64,000 nt of DNA from the NCBI GenBank assembly GCA_013416435.1, contig JACCEN010000006.1, forward strand, positions 207,315 through 271,314, in the 5' to 3' direction. The position numbers and the translations under genes were made by a program. How positions within the stretch are numbered: the stretch's first letter is position 1; every line of letters begins with the position of its first letter. This DNA is from Alcaligenaceae bacterium. GTDB taxonomy: Bacteria > Pseudomonadota > Gammaproteobacteria > Burkholderiales > Burkholderiaceae_B. The notes under the pieces were generated by a model that saw only the letters and a program-made list of their open reading frames with translations, was not told where the DNA came from and made no database searches. Below, in pieces: positions 1 through 9,262 of the stretch.

Positions 1-1551
1 GCGCGCTGGCAGTTCGAAGAGCTCGCGCGCGGCCAGTGGCAACTGGTGGTCAACGAACTGCCGCCCGGCACCTCCGCGCAAAGAATCCTGGAAGAGATCG
101 AAGACCTGACCAATCCCAAGGTCAAGGCCGGCAAGAAGAGCCTGACGTCCGAGCAGCAGCAGACCAAGGCGCTGGTGCTCGGCATGCTGGATACGGTGCG
201 CGACGAGTCGGGCAAGGACGCGGCGGTGCGCCTGGTGTTCGAGCCCAAGACCAGCCGCATCGACCGCGACGAATTCGTGAACGTCCTGCTGGCCCAGACC
301 GGCATGGAGGGCAACGCGCCCATCAACCTCGTGTGCCTGGGCACGGATGGCCGTCCCCGCCAGAAATCGCTGCGGCACATCCTGACGGAATGGCTGGAGT
401 TCCGCGCGCACACCATGACACGCCGGACGGAGTACCGCCTGGACAAGGTGACGGACCGCATCCATGTGCTGGAAGGGCGCATGGTCGTCTACCTGAACGT
501 CGACGAGGTCATCCAGACCATACGGGAATCGGACGAGCCGAAGGCTGCGCTGATGGAGCGCTTCGAACTTTCGGAAAGGCAGGCCGAGGACATCCTTGAA
601 ATGCGCTTGCGCCAGTTGGCCAGGCTGGAGGGTTTCAAGATAGAGAAAGAACTGGAAGAACGCAACAAAGAGCAGGCATCCCTGCGTGAACTGCTGGACA
701 ATCCCGCCGCGTTCAAGCGTTTGATGATCAAGGAAATAGAAGCCGACGCCAAGCAGTACGGCGACGACCGCCGCACCCTGATCGAAGCGGCCGAGAGGGC
801 GGTGCTGGAATCCAAGGTGGTCGAAGAACCGGTCACCGTGATCATGTCGCAAAAGGGCTGGCTGCGGGCGCGGCAAGGCCATGGCCATGACGCGGCGCAG
901 TTCGGCTTCAAGACCGGCGATGCGATGTATGACGCCGTCGAGTGCCTCACCACCGATGAGCTGGTCGCCATCTCGAATACGGGGCGTGTCTACACGGTTG
1001 CCGTGTCCAGCCTTCCGTCGGCCCGCGGAGACGGCCAGCCCATCACGTCCATGATCGATCTGGAGCCGGGCGCGCGCATCGTGCACATGCTCGCCGGACC
1101 GTCGGAACAGCGCTATGTGCTGGGCACGGGCTCGGGATATGGGTTCATCGCGAAACACAAGGACCTGACGACGCGGCAGCGCGCCGGCAAGCAGTTCCTC
1201 AACCTGGAAAGCACGGATGCGCTGCTCAAGCCGCTGGCCTTGCGCAACACCGACACGCACGTGGCGATGCTGGCCCGGAAGGGCCGTTTCCTGGTCATCG
1301 ACATCCACGAGCTCAAATCCCTGTCGGGCGGCGGGCGCGGCACCATTCTGATGGGGCTCGATGAAGGCGATGCGGTGGCGCAATGGGTGCCCGTCGGCCC
1401 CGACGGCATTCTGGTCAGTGGCATATACCGCGCCAAGGACACCACCTGGAGCATGGACATGGAGGCGCTGGCCGAATATGTGGGCAAACGGGCAAGGAAA
1501 GGCAAGGCCTTGTCGCTGAAGATGAAGCAACCTACACTTTTGCGGGCGTGA
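1..1551 (+). CDS. parC: DNA topoisomerase IV subunit A (ParC), 3' part
   Basis: The reading frame is open from base 1, so the start and the catalytic-tyrosine domain lie upstream of the window. The 516 visible residues are the second half of a type IIA topoisomerase A subunit: the coiled-coil tower and C-gate region, then the C-terminal DNA-wrapping beta-propeller, seen as repeated blade-like segments after about residue 270. ParC with ParE decatenates replicated chromosomes in the cytoplasm. I prefer ParC to GyrA because the C-terminal domain is short, ends soon after the blades, and has no clear GyrA box or acidic tail. The next gene is 90 bp downstream in the same direction and is functionally unrelated. 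Confidence 0.85.
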   Translation, partial: ARWQFEELARGQWQLVVNELPPGTSAQRILEEIEDLTNPKVKAGKKSLTSEQQQTKALVLGMLDTVRDESGKDAAVRLVFEPKTSRIDRDEFVNVLLAQTGMEGNAPINLVCLGTDGRPRQKSLRHILTEWLEFRAHTMTRRTEYRLDKVTDRIHVLEGRMVVYLNVDEVIQTIRESDEPKAALMERFELSERQAEDILEMRLRQLARLEGFKIEKELEERNKEQASLRELLDNPAAFKRLMIKEIEADAKQYGDDRRTLIEAAERAVLESKVVEEPVTVIMSQKGWLRARQGHGHDAAQFGFKTGDAMYDAVECLTTDELVAISNTGRVYTVAVSSLPSARGDGQPITSMIDLEPGARIVHMLAGPSEQRYVLGTGSGYGFIAKHKDLTTRQRAGKQFLNLESTDALLKPLALRNTDTHVAMLARKGRFLVIDIHELKSLSGGGRGTILMGLDEGDAVAQWVPVGPDGILVSGIYRAKDTTWSMDMEALAEYVGKRARKGKALSLKMKQPTLLRA

Positions 1552-1641
1552 TGGCGGCGGCACGCGCCGCCGTCCTTTTAGCGCTATCTGGTTCCAAGCC
1601 TTAAAATGGCTTTGTTTTCAATCTTTTCATAGTCAGACGTC

Positions 1642-2676
1642 ATGAGTTTCAAGGTTACCGTCCAGCCCAGCAACCACGCTTTTTCGGTCGAAGACGGTCA
1701 ATCCGTGCTTGATGCCGCACTCGCCGCCGGCATCGTCCTGCCTTACAGCTGCCGTAACGGTGCGTGCTCCACCTGCAAAGGCAAGGTCGTGGAAGGCAGC
1801 TACGAGGCCGGCGATGGCCCGGCCCACGTGCTTTCGCCTGAAGAGCTCGAACAAGGCTATACCTTGTTCTGCCAGGCCAAGCCGACTTCCGACATGCTCA
1901 TCGAGGCGCGCGAGATCCGCATGGCCAGCGACATCCAGATCCGCAAGATGCCGGCGCGGGTCATGGGTATCGAGGACGCCGCCGGCGACGTCAAGATCAT
2001 CAAGCTGCAACTGCCCGCCGCCGACCCATTCCGCTACTATGCGGGGCAGTACATCGAGTTCATCCTGAAGGACGGGCGGCGGCGCAGCTATTCCATGGCC
2101 ACCATTCCCAACGAAAGCAATCTCGTCGAACTGCACATCCGGCATACGCCCGGCGGCGTGTTCACCGATCATGTCTTCGGTGCGGGCGCCACACAGATGA
2201 AGCTGCGCGAGATCCTGCGCGTCGAGGGTCCTTTGGGGTCATTCTTCCTGCGCGAGGAAAGCGACCGGCCCATCGTGTTCCTGGCCAGCGGAACCGGCTT
2301 CGCGCCCATCAAGGCCATCGTCGAACGCATGATAGAAACGGGCAGCACGCGCAAAGCGGTCCTGTATTGGGGCGGCCGCCGCCCGGCGGACCTTTACATG
2401 GACTCGCTGGCGCGGGAATGGGAAAAGACCATGCCGGACTTCTCCTACATCCCCGTCGTCTCCGATGCCTTGCCCGAAGACAACTGGAGCGGCCGCGTCG
2501 GCTTCGTGCACCAGGCCGTGCTGCAAGACCTGCCGGATCTCTCCGGCCACCAGGTCTATGCCTGTGGCGCGCCTATCGTGGTCGAAAGCGCGAGGCGCGA
2601 TTTCGTGAAGCTGGCGGGCCTGCCCGAAGACGAGTTCTACGCGGACGCCTTTACGACCGAGGCGGACATCGCCTAG
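1642..2676 (+). CDS. 2Fe-2S ferredoxin / FAD / NAD(P)H oxidoreductase (CDP-6-deoxy-glucoseen reductase-like)
   Basis: A 344-residue electron-transfer flavoprotein. The N-terminus is a plant-type ferredoxin domain with cluster ligands Cys37, Cys42, Cys45 and Cys77. It is followed by a ferredoxin-NADP reductase-type FAD domain (RRSYSMA, the flavin-binding RxYS motif) and an NAD(P) domain (GTGFAPIKAI). This domain order is shared by AscD-like enzymes and by reductase components of aromatic-ring oxygenases. Bordetella genomes usually name it CDP-6-deoxy-delta-3,4-glucoseen reductase, but no dideoxysugar genes or oxygenase subunits are nearby, so the electron acceptor is unknown. The ATG start gives an intact ferredoxin fold. 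Confidence 0.8.
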   Translation: MSFKVTVQPSNHAFSVEDGQSVLDAALAAGIVLPYSCRNGACSTCKGKVVEGSYEAGDGPAHVLSPEELEQGYTLFCQAKPTSDMLIEAREIRMASDIQIRKMPARVMGIEDAAGDVKIIKLQLPAADPFRYYAGQYIEFILKDGRRRSYSMATIPNESNLVELHIRHTPGGVFTDHVFGAGATQMKLREILRVEGPLGSFFLREESDRPIVFLASGTGFAPIKAIVERMIETGSTRKAVLYWGGRRPADLYMDSLAREWEKTMPDFSYIPVVSDALPEDNWSGRVGFVHQAVLQDLPDLSGHQVYACGAPIVVESARRDFVKLAGLPEDEFYADAFTTEADIA

Positions 2677-2751
2677 CCTGGTGCTCATGCGCCTGGCGGG
2701 ATTCTCGGCAGGCAGCGCCAAGCAATCCAAACAGCATCAGAGGAAAGCGCA

Positions 2752-4005
2752 ATGAGAGTAGCCGTACTGGGTAGCGGAATCATCGGGACATCGACGGCCT
2801 GGTGGCTCAGGCAGAATGGCCATGAGGTCGTCGTCATCGACCGAGAAAACGGTCCGGGGCAGGAAACCAGCCGCGCCAACGGGGGGCAGATTTCGGTGTC
2901 GTATTCCGAGCCCTGGGCCAATCCCCAGGTCATCAGAAAGCTGGCGCGCTGGCTCTTCAAGGACGACTCCCCCATCGTCTTCAAGCCCCAGTTCGATCCG
3001 CGGCAATGGTGGTGGGGCCTGCTCTTCCTGCGCGAATGCCTCCCCTCGAGACTGGCACCGAATATACGCGCCATGGTCCGCATGTCCGAATACAGCCGCC
3101 GGACCTTGCAGGAAATGCGCCGCGAGCTGGACATCCAGTACGATCACCTCGAACGCGGCATTCTGAATTTCTACCGGGACAAGGCCGAGTTCGATTTTTC
3201 TCAGGAAATGGCCGGCGTGATGCGTGATTTCGGCGTGGACAGGCGCATCGTCAGCACCGAAGAGATCATCCGGCTCGAGCCGGCGCTCGCCGGCATGCGC
3301 GACCGCATCGTCGGTGGCGACTACACGGCCGAGGACGAAACGGGAGACGTCTACCTGTTTACCCGTGCGCTGGCGGAAAAATCCGCGGCCGCCGGTGTCG
3401 AATTCCGCTATGCCACCCAGCTCAGCCGTTTCCTGTCGATGGGCGGCCGCATCCAGGGTGCCGAGGTCATCAACTCAGAGGGTCTTTACGAAGTCGTGCA
3501 GGCCGATGTCTATGTGGCGGCCCTGGGTGCCTATACCCCCCATTTCGTGGCGCCGTTGGGAATTTCCTGCAATGTGTATCCGGCCAAGGGCTATTCAGCG
3601 ACCTTCAATATCCTCGATACCGACCGCGCGCCCATGGTCAGCCTCACGGATAGCGCGAACAAGGTGGTGTATTCGCGGCTGGGCAATACGCTGCGCATGG
3701 CCGGCACGGCCGAGCTGGGAGGTTATTCCCGCGCGCTGAATACCGCGCGTTGCGATAATATGACGCTGATGGCCCGGGAATTGTTCCCAAGCGTGCTCGA
3801 TTTTGATAACGTACGCTACTGGTCTGGTTTGCGTCCCGCAACGCCGTCCAATGTCCCTCTCATCGGCCGGACGAAAATCCAGAACCTGTATCTCAATACC
3901 GGGCACGGCACATTGGGCTGGACCATGGGCGCAGGCTCCGGTCGCGCTTTGGCCGATCTCGTCTCCGGCCGCCGGCCCGAACCCGAGTTTCCTTTTCTAG
4001 GTTAA
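2752..4005 (+). CDS. dadA: D-amino acid dehydrogenase small subunit (FAD-dependent)
   Basis: A 417-residue DadA-family protein that oxidatively deaminates D-amino acids at the inner membrane and passes electrons to the respiratory chain. The N-terminal Rossmann motif GSGIIGTSTAWWL, followed by VVVIDR, binds FAD. The segment SRANGGQISVSYSEPWANP is typical of DadA, and the C-terminal GLRPATPSNVPLIGRT with NTGHGTLGWT is the second FAD-contact region of the DAO fold. Length matches the family. The stop codon is 7 bp before the next gene, so the two may be cotranscribed. No alanine racemase (dadX) is adjacent. Confidence 0.85.
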   Translation: MRVAVLGSGIIGTSTAWWLRQNGHEVVVIDRENGPGQETSRANGGQISVSYSEPWANPQVIRKLARWLFKDDSPIVFKPQFDPRQWWWGLLFLRECLPSRLAPNIRAMVRMSEYSRRTLQEMRRELDIQYDHLERGILNFYRDKAEFDFSQEMAGVMRDFGVDRRIVSTEEIIRLEPALAGMRDRIVGGDYTAEDETGDVYLFTRALAEKSAAAGVEFRYATQLSRFLSMGGRIQGAEVINSEGLYEVVQADVYVAALGAYTPHFVAPLGISCNVYPAKGYSATFNILDTDRAPMVSLTDSANKVVYSRLGNTLRMAGTAELGGYSRALNTARCDNMTLMARELFPSVLDFDNVRYWSGLRPATPSNVPLIGRTKIQNLYLNTGHGTLGWTMGAGSGRALADLVSGRRPEPEFPFLG

Positions 4006-4012
4006 TTGCTTT

Positions 4013-5341
4013 ATGAAATTTCAGTGGCTATTTGGCGCATCGGATCCGATGCGCAAGCTTGCGTGGGTGAGCGCCGGATCATTGCTGGCAACATCCATGG
4101 CCGTAACCGCCGCGACCGAGGTTCGGGTCTGGCATTCCCTCAGCCCATACAACAAGGCCGTCTTCGAGGATCTGGTCAAGGATTTCAACCGCAGCCAGAA
4201 TGAAGTCGACGTAAAACTGAAGGCTTTCGACAGCGAAGAGGCGATCGAATCTGCGCTTGCCGCAGCCAAGAAGCGCGACGACAGGCCGCAACTGGTGCAG
4301 CTGGACGACGACCGCGCACCCGAGCAGATCGCCGGCCGTTCGTACATACAGCCGCTGCACGTCCTGCTGGCCAAGTACCCCATCAAGGACGGCAAGTGGT
4401 TTCTTTCCGAGGAAAACACATTCGCGCGCGATGGCAAAGGCCGTCTGGTGGCCTTTCCATACATGGTCGATGTTCCGGTCATGTTCTACAACATCGAGTC
4501 GTTCAAGAAGGCCAAGCTGACGCCGGCCGCGCCTCAACGCGCCTGGAACAGTTTGCAGGACCAACTCGTATCGCTGGCCAACAATGGTTCGCGCAAATGT
4601 CCGCTGACATCCGACCAGCCGGTATCCATCAACCTCGAGAACCTGGCCGCCGTCAACAATCAGCTGTACACCAGCAATGACAACGGCCTGAAAGGCAAGC
4701 CGGCCTTCCTGTTCGACGTGATGTACATTCGGCATCTGTCGCTGATGATCAGCTGGGTCCGCACCGAGCTCATGGTCAAGCCGGAGTTCGGCTCCGTTGC
4801 CGCCAAGCGCTTCGCCAACAACGAATGCGCCGTGCTGTTCTCGACTTCCAGCAACCTGGGCTGGTTCAAGGACACGAAAAAGCTGAATTTCTCCGTCAGC
4901 GGGCTGCCTTATTATCCCCAGGTAACCGATAAGCCGGGTAACCCGTTCGTGGGCGGTTCGGCTTTGTGGGTGACGGCGGGCCATTCCAAGGAAAGCGATG
5001 CGAGCAGCGCCCGCTTCCTGGGCTGGCTGGCCGAACCCAAGCAGGCTGCCCAGTGGTACCAAAAGACGGGCTTCCTGCCGCTGACGCAGCAGGCCTTCGC
5101 CCAGACCGACAAGTCCTACTACAAGGACCTGGGCGAATGGCAGTCGCTGGTTGCGGTCAACGCGCGCAGCCCCGGCAATCGTGGCCGCGGTTTCCGCATC
5201 GATAACTATCCGCAGATCCACGCCATGTTCCATCGCACGCTGGAACAGGCGCTGAATGGCCAGCAACCCGCCGTGACGGCGCTCAAGACCGCCGCTGCCG
5301 AAGCCGGAAAGATGATGTCGAGCAAATCGCAGCAGCGATAA
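4013..5341 (+). CDS. Periplasmic solute-binding protein of an ABC importer (UgpB/MalE-like)
   Basis: A 442-residue extracellular solute-binding protein, family 1. A Sec signal peptide is visible (hydrophobic LAWVSAGSLLATSMAVTAA), and the mature protein opens TEVRVWHSLSPYNKAVFEDL, the usual first strand and helix of the fold. It resembles UgpB-type sn-glycerol-3-phosphate binding proteins, but no permease or ATPase genes lie nearby, so the ligand and cognate transporter are unknown. An alternative start is Met13 at 4049, which would give a more normal signal peptide. It follows dadA by 7 bp and is closed by a strong terminator at 5390. Confidence 0.75.
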   Translation: MKFQWLFGASDPMRKLAWVSAGSLLATSMAVTAATEVRVWHSLSPYNKAVFEDLVKDFNRSQNEVDVKLKAFDSEEAIESALAAAKKRDDRPQLVQLDDDRAPEQIAGRSYIQPLHVLLAKYPIKDGKWFLSEENTFARDGKGRLVAFPYMVDVPVMFYNIESFKKAKLTPAAPQRAWNSLQDQLVSLANNGSRKCPLTSDQPVSINLENLAAVNNQLYTSNDNGLKGKPAFLFDVMYIRHLSLMISWVRTELMVKPEFGSVAAKRFANNECAVLFSTSSNLGWFKDTKKLNFSVSGLPYYPQVTDKPGNPFVGGSALWVTAGHSKESDASSARFLGWLAEPKQAAQWYQKTGFLPLTQQAFAQTDKSYYKDLGEWQSLVAVNARSPGNRGRGFRIDNYPQIHAMFHRTLEQALNGQQPAVTALKTAAAEAGKMMSSKSQQR

Positions 5342-5389
5342 AAGGTTCTATTCGTACATCTCGGTCTGGCGGCACCCGCCGCAAGAAAG

Positions 5390-5436
5390 CAAGATAGCCC
5401 GTACTGCAATCCGCAGCACGGGCTATCTTGTTTTTG
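5390..5436 (+). terminator. Rho-independent terminator after the solute-binding protein gene
   Basis: A long GC-rich inverted repeat, CAAGATAGCCCGT paired with ACGGGCTATCTTG around a short loop, is followed directly by five T residues. The T run ends only 11 bases before the ATG of pilL, so no room remains for a promoter between this terminator and the pilus operon. Confidence 0.85.
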
Positions 5437-5446
5437 GGTGACCGCC

Positions 5447-6274
5447 ATGTCCAGATTTCTTGCGATGTTTCTTGCCTGCGCAATGCTTGCCGCCTGCACA
5501 CCCTCCTTGCGTTGGCCCTGGCCCGCAGCCGCATCGCAAGCAGCGCCAGCGCCAGCGCCGGGCGCACACTACAGTTTTGCATGGCGCCTGTCGGGCGACC
5601 GTGCGGTTGCGCCGCTGCAAGTGTTCGACGACGGTCGCCAGACCTGGCTGCAGTTTTCCGAGTCGCAGGCCGTACCCGCCATCTTCTTCCGTGGCGCCAC
5701 AGGCGACCAGTTGCTGCCCTACACACGGCAAGGGCCTTACGTCGTCCTGTCAGGCGTCTGGCCTGAACTTATCCTGCGGGGCGGTTCGCTGGTCGGTCAC
5801 GTCCGCCGCGAAGCCCCCGCGCAAGCGGCCGGCCAGCAGGAACCTCCGGGCAGTGTCTCCGCCGATCCGGTCCCTGTGTCCGTTTCGCAGGCCATCGAAG
5901 CCCCTGATCCGATTCCGACCGAAGCGCAGACGGCCGCCCTGACGGCCCAAAGCTTCCCCGATCCCGAATCGCAAGCGCCATCGTTCTTTCAGGCCGGCCC
6001 GCAAGACCGCACCATGCGGGCCGCCCTCGACCGCTGGGCAAGAAGCGTGGGCTGGACCTTCGAGCCCGAGCATTGGGTGGTCGACGTCGATATTCCATTG
6101 GCGGGTTCGGCCCGTTTCGAGGCGGGGTTCAAGTCCGCGGTGCGCGAACTGCTCGCTTCGACCGAACTTGGCGAAAGACCTTTGCAGCCTTGCTTCTACT
6201 CCAACAGGGTGCTGCGCATCGTGCCTTATGCCCAGCCGTGCGACCGCAGCGTCGGCGGCGGGAGAACATCATGA
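5447..6274 (+). CDS. pilL: Type IVb pilus lipoprotein PilL (TcpQ-like C-terminal domain)
   Basis: The first gene of the pilus operon encodes 275 residues. A lipoprotein signal ends in the lipobox LAAC, with Cys17 as the lipidated residue. A Pro/Ala/Gln-rich linker follows, and then a C-terminal domain of the TcpQ/PilL type (about residues 185-270: RAALDRWARSVGWTF through YSNRVLRIVPY). In R64-type thin pili and in toxin-coregulated pili, this domain is an outer-membrane accessory to the secretin. ATG 5447 is chosen over the in-frame GTG at 5438 because it gives a standard lipoprotein signal. Its TGA overlaps the pilN start (ATGA). A terminator lies just upstream. Confidence 0.75.
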   Translation: MSRFLAMFLACAMLAACTPSLRWPWPAAASQAAPAPAPGAHYSFAWRLSGDRAVAPLQVFDDGRQTWLQFSESQAVPAIFFRGATGDQLLPYTRQGPYVVLSGVWPELILRGGSLVGHVRREAPAQAAGQQEPPGSVSADPVPVSVSQAIEAPDPIPTEAQTAALTAQSFPDPESQAPSFFQAGPQDRTMRAALDRWARSVGWTFEPEHWVVDVDIPLAGSARFEAGFKSAVRELLASTELGERPLQPCFYSNRVLRIVPYAQPCDRSVGGGRTS

Positions 6275-7869
6275 TGTTCATGATGCCTGTGCTGCGGCTC
6301 GTCGCCGTGGCGGCCGCCAGCGGGTCCCTCTCATCCTGCGCCCTCGGCGACCGCATACGCCAGATCGCCACGGCGGTCGAAGCTCAGCATGCCCATATCC
6401 ATCAAAGGCAGGCGGAATTCGCCAATGTCATCGGCGACCCGGAAAGCCGGCGAGCCGCCCAGGATGTGCCGCGCCCTTGGCTGGCGGGCAGGGCACAGCC
6501 CCTGGCACGCGAAATCGTTTTGCCGATGGCGCTGCGGGCCGACGTCAACACCACGCTGCTGTTTTCCGACGGCGGCCTCGACTTGCCCATGCTGGCGCAG
6601 CGGATCACCGCCGCCACCAACATCCCCGTCCACGTGCGGCCGGATGCCCTTCTTCCTCCCGAAATGTTCCTGCCGCGCCTGAACCGCTCCGGCGCCGTGC
6701 CATCTATGGTGTCTGCCGCCCCGTTGCTGCCGCCTGGCGGCGGGCCCGAGCCATTGGTCCGCATCCTTGATCGCATCAGCGCGCGGCTCGGCATCATGTG
6801 GCGATACCATCAGGATCGCATCGAGTTCTACCGCACGGAAACCCGCAGCTTCAATGTGCGGGCGCTCACCCTCGACGCCACGTCCGAAGCCTCATTGGGG
6901 CAGGGCGCCACCACCTCGTCGGAAGGCTTTGTCAGCAGTTCCAGAACCCAATTGGCGAGCACCGCGAAAGACGTCTTCGCCGTGGTCCGCGCGCGCATAG
7001 AGCCTTTTCTGACCCAGGCGGGCATCGTCGTGGCGGAACCGGGCGCGGGCTCCACGGTGGTCGTCACCGACACGCCCGACGCTCTGTCGCGCATTGCCGC
7101 CTATCTCGAACAGGAAAACCGCGCGCTCACGCGCCGGGTGCGGCTTATCGTCGAAGAGTTCACGGTAGTGCTCCATGACACCGCCGAAGCGGGCATCGAC
7201 TGGAATCTGGTGTTCTCGAGCGCCCGATTGGCCGCCTCGCTCGTGGCGCCTGGGCCGGGCATCGTGGGCGGTGCGCTGGGCGCGCGCCTGGATCAAGGCC
7301 CTTTTGCCGGGTCCGAGGCCGTGGTCAAAGCCTTGAGCGAAGTGGGCAGGGTGGTACGGCGCAGCAGCATGCCTGTACTTACCCTCAATCGGCGGCCCGT
7401 CACCCACGCCGTGCGCACCACTTTTTCCTATATCGACCGCGTCGAGACGACCGCGCTGGGCGGTGTCGCAAACCTTGCGCTGCCTTCGGTATCCGTCAGC
7501 CAGCGCGAGGAAACGGTGGGCTCGCTGCTCACGCTCCTGCCCGATGCCCAGGAAGACGGCCAGATCCTTCTTTCGCTGGCCTACGACAACACCGTGGCGC
7601 AGCCACTGAAATCAATCGCTTTCGGCAACAAGGAAAATCCCTTGCAATTGCAGCAGATCACCATCGACGGCAACGGGACCGTGCAGCAGGTCGCGCTCCA
7701 GCCGGGGCAGCCCGTACTGATTTCAGGCTTTGACCGCAGGGTCGAGGAAACCGAAGGCAGGCGGCTCAATCCGGGCATCCCACTGGCACTGGGCGGGGGC
7801 GACCGCGCGTCGGCTCAGCACCTGACCACCGTCATGATGGTGTCCGCCCAGGTCGAAGAAGGCTACTAG
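6271..7869 (+). CDS. pilN: Type IVb pilus secretin PilN (outer-membrane lipoprotein)
   Basis: The 532-residue secretin of the R64 PilN family forms the outer-membrane pore for the pilus. A lipoprotein signal ends in the lipobox LSSC (Cys23). N-domains follow, with the STVVVTDTPDALSRIAAYLEQEN motif region (N1-like KH fold), and then the secretin domain with RREETV-like and FDRRVEETEGRR segments near the C-terminus. The frame stays open further upstream, but ATG 6271 overlaps the pilL stop and gives the lipoprotein signal. The stop codon TAG at 7867-7869 lies inside a half copy of dispersed repeat family B. Confidence 0.85.
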   Translation: MMFMMPVLRLVAVAAASGSLSSCALGDRIRQIATAVEAQHAHIHQRQAEFANVIGDPESRRAAQDVPRPWLAGRAQPLAREIVLPMALRADVNTTLLFSDGGLDLPMLAQRITAATNIPVHVRPDALLPPEMFLPRLNRSGAVPSMVSAAPLLPPGGGPEPLVRILDRISARLGIMWRYHQDRIEFYRTETRSFNVRALTLDATSEASLGQGATTSSEGFVSSSRTQLASTAKDVFAVVRARIEPFLTQAGIVVAEPGAGSTVVVTDTPDALSRIAAYLEQENRALTRRVRLIVEEFTVVLHDTAEAGIDWNLVFSSARLAASLVAPGPGIVGGALGARLDQGPFAGSEAVVKALSEVGRVVRRSSMPVLTLNRRPVTHAVRTTFSYIDRVETTALGGVANLALPSVSVSQREETVGSLLTLLPDAQEDGQILLSLAYDNTVAQPLKSIAFGNKENPLQLQQITIDGNGTVQQVALQPGQPVLISGFDRRVEETEGRRLNPGIPLALGGGDRASAQHLTTVMMVSAQVEEGY

Positions 7870-7895
7870 GGCCTGTCAACGCTAAAAGGTAGGCA
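7866..7895. repeat. Family B dispersed repeat, half copy between pilN and pilO
   Basis: On the minus strand this reads as the 3' half of the family B element, AGCGTTGACAGGCCCTAG, preceded by TGCCTACCTTTT. It spans the pilN stop codon and the purine-rich stretch (AAAAGG) in front of pilO, so it probably supplies part of the pilO ribosome-binding region. Confidence 0.65.
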
Positions 7896-7897
7896 AT

Positions 7898-9262
7898 ATG
7901 ACGGAACCTTTCATCCTGCCCCTGGACGACGCCGCGCTGGTCTTCGGCCTGGACTGGTTTCCGCTGGTCGGCCGCAGGGCGGCGCAAGCGGGGAAACGAT
8001 TGGCGCAGCGACATCGTGCCAGTCATATTCTGCTGGCGGGCACGCCACCCGCGGCGGTGGGCATGCTGGCCATGAGAAAAAGCCGTGGCCAGGGGGCCAT
8101 GTATTCCGCGGCCCAGAATCTGGCTCAACTGCATCCGCGAGGAACGTATGCAATGTTGCTGGAACTTGGTGACAAGGGTTGCTGGCTCGCCGTCGTCCAC
8201 GACGGCGTGGTCGTGTCGCGTACCGACAGGCTGTATCGCACCCGTCACGATGCCGTCCATTTCCTGGGCGAACTGCGGCCGGCATTTCCCGGGCTGCAAC
8301 TGCTCGGCAGCTCCGGCGCACCCGCTCTTCCCGATCTGGCGGCACTCGGTTCGGCTCGCACGCCTGACAGTCGTTTGCTGCCACTGCGGCGATGGCAGCC
8401 TTTTCTTCCCCGGCCGGTGCAATATTTCATGCTGGCGCTGCTGCTTGCCGTTCTCGGGCCGAAGCTGTGGGCATTCATGCCTGGCCCGGCGGCGGCATCA
8501 CACGGTGTCGTGAGCGTCGATCCAGGCACCGCCTGGCAGAAAGCGGTCGCTCAGTCCATTTCGGGGCGTATGCTGCATGGTGTGCCGGGCACGCAAGCAC
8601 TGTTCGATGCGCTGTACTCATTGCCGCTATGGGTAGGCGGATGGAAGCTGACGCGCACCCAGTGTCTTCCGCTGGCGTCGGACTGGCAGTGCAAGGCGCA
8701 CTTCGAGCGTGCGGGCCCGCCAGCCAGCAATCAGACCTTCCTGGACCATGCGCAAGCCGCCTGGACCGTCGAGTTCACGCCCACGGAGCGCGTCACGGCG
8801 ACCTGGCGCATGCCGTCCCAGGGTGCGGCTTTGGGGCAATACCGTCTTGCGTCGTCGGATGACAACGAGCGGGCGCTCGTCAGCGAGCTTCAGGCCATCA
8901 AGCCCGGCTTTGCGCAATTGCATGTTTCGAAACCGTCCGCATTACCTGTTTCGGCACCCACGGATTCCCAAGGCAAGGCTTTGCCACGGCCTGCCCGGCA
9001 ACCGGTTTACTACCGGCGCCCGTTGCGGATCGTGGGGCCTCTGCGTTCAGCAGTGGTGCTTCTGCCTTACACGGCCCACATGGCCTGGGACAAAGCCGAA
9101 CTCGTCCTCGGCGCGACCGATGCACCCACGCTGACCCACAGCGGTTTGATGTTGACTCTCGAAGGAGCGATTTATGAAAGCAGCAAGGTCCCATCCTCTT
9201 CCCCGCCGGCGGCCATGGGCCACGCTCCGGGTGCCGTCCTTCCGCCGCTGCCGGATTCCTGA
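7898..9262 (+). CDS. pilO: Type IVb pilus assembly protein PilO (inner membrane)
   Basis: A 454-residue PilO2-family protein of the R64 type, a bitopic inner-membrane scaffold linking the cytoplasmic motor to the periplasmic part of the machine. The N-terminal cytoplasmic part (to about residue 175) has the AMLLELGDKGCWLAVVHDGVVVS segment characteristic of this family. One transmembrane helix follows (YFMLALLLAVLGPKLWAF), then a periplasmic domain rich in Trp and Cys. It starts 28 bp after pilN, behind a family B half repeat. Its 3' end overlaps pilP by 89 bp. Confidence 0.75.
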   Translation: MTEPFILPLDDAALVFGLDWFPLVGRRAAQAGKRLAQRHRASHILLAGTPPAAVGMLAMRKSRGQGAMYSAAQNLAQLHPRGTYAMLLELGDKGCWLAVVHDGVVVSRTDRLYRTRHDAVHFLGELRPAFPGLQLLGSSGAPALPDLAALGSARTPDSRLLPLRRWQPFLPRPVQYFMLALLLAVLGPKLWAFMPGPAAASHGVVSVDPGTAWQKAVAQSISGRMLHGVPGTQALFDALYSLPLWVGGWKLTRTQCLPLASDWQCKAHFERAGPPASNQTFLDHAQAAWTVEFTPTERVTATWRMPSQGAALGQYRLASSDDNERALVSELQAIKPGFAQLHVSKPSALPVSAPTDSQGKALPRPARQPVYYRRPLRIVGPLRSAVVLLPYTAHMAWDKAELVLGATDAPTLTHSGLMLTLEGAIYESSKVPSSSPPAAMGHAPGAVLPPLPDS

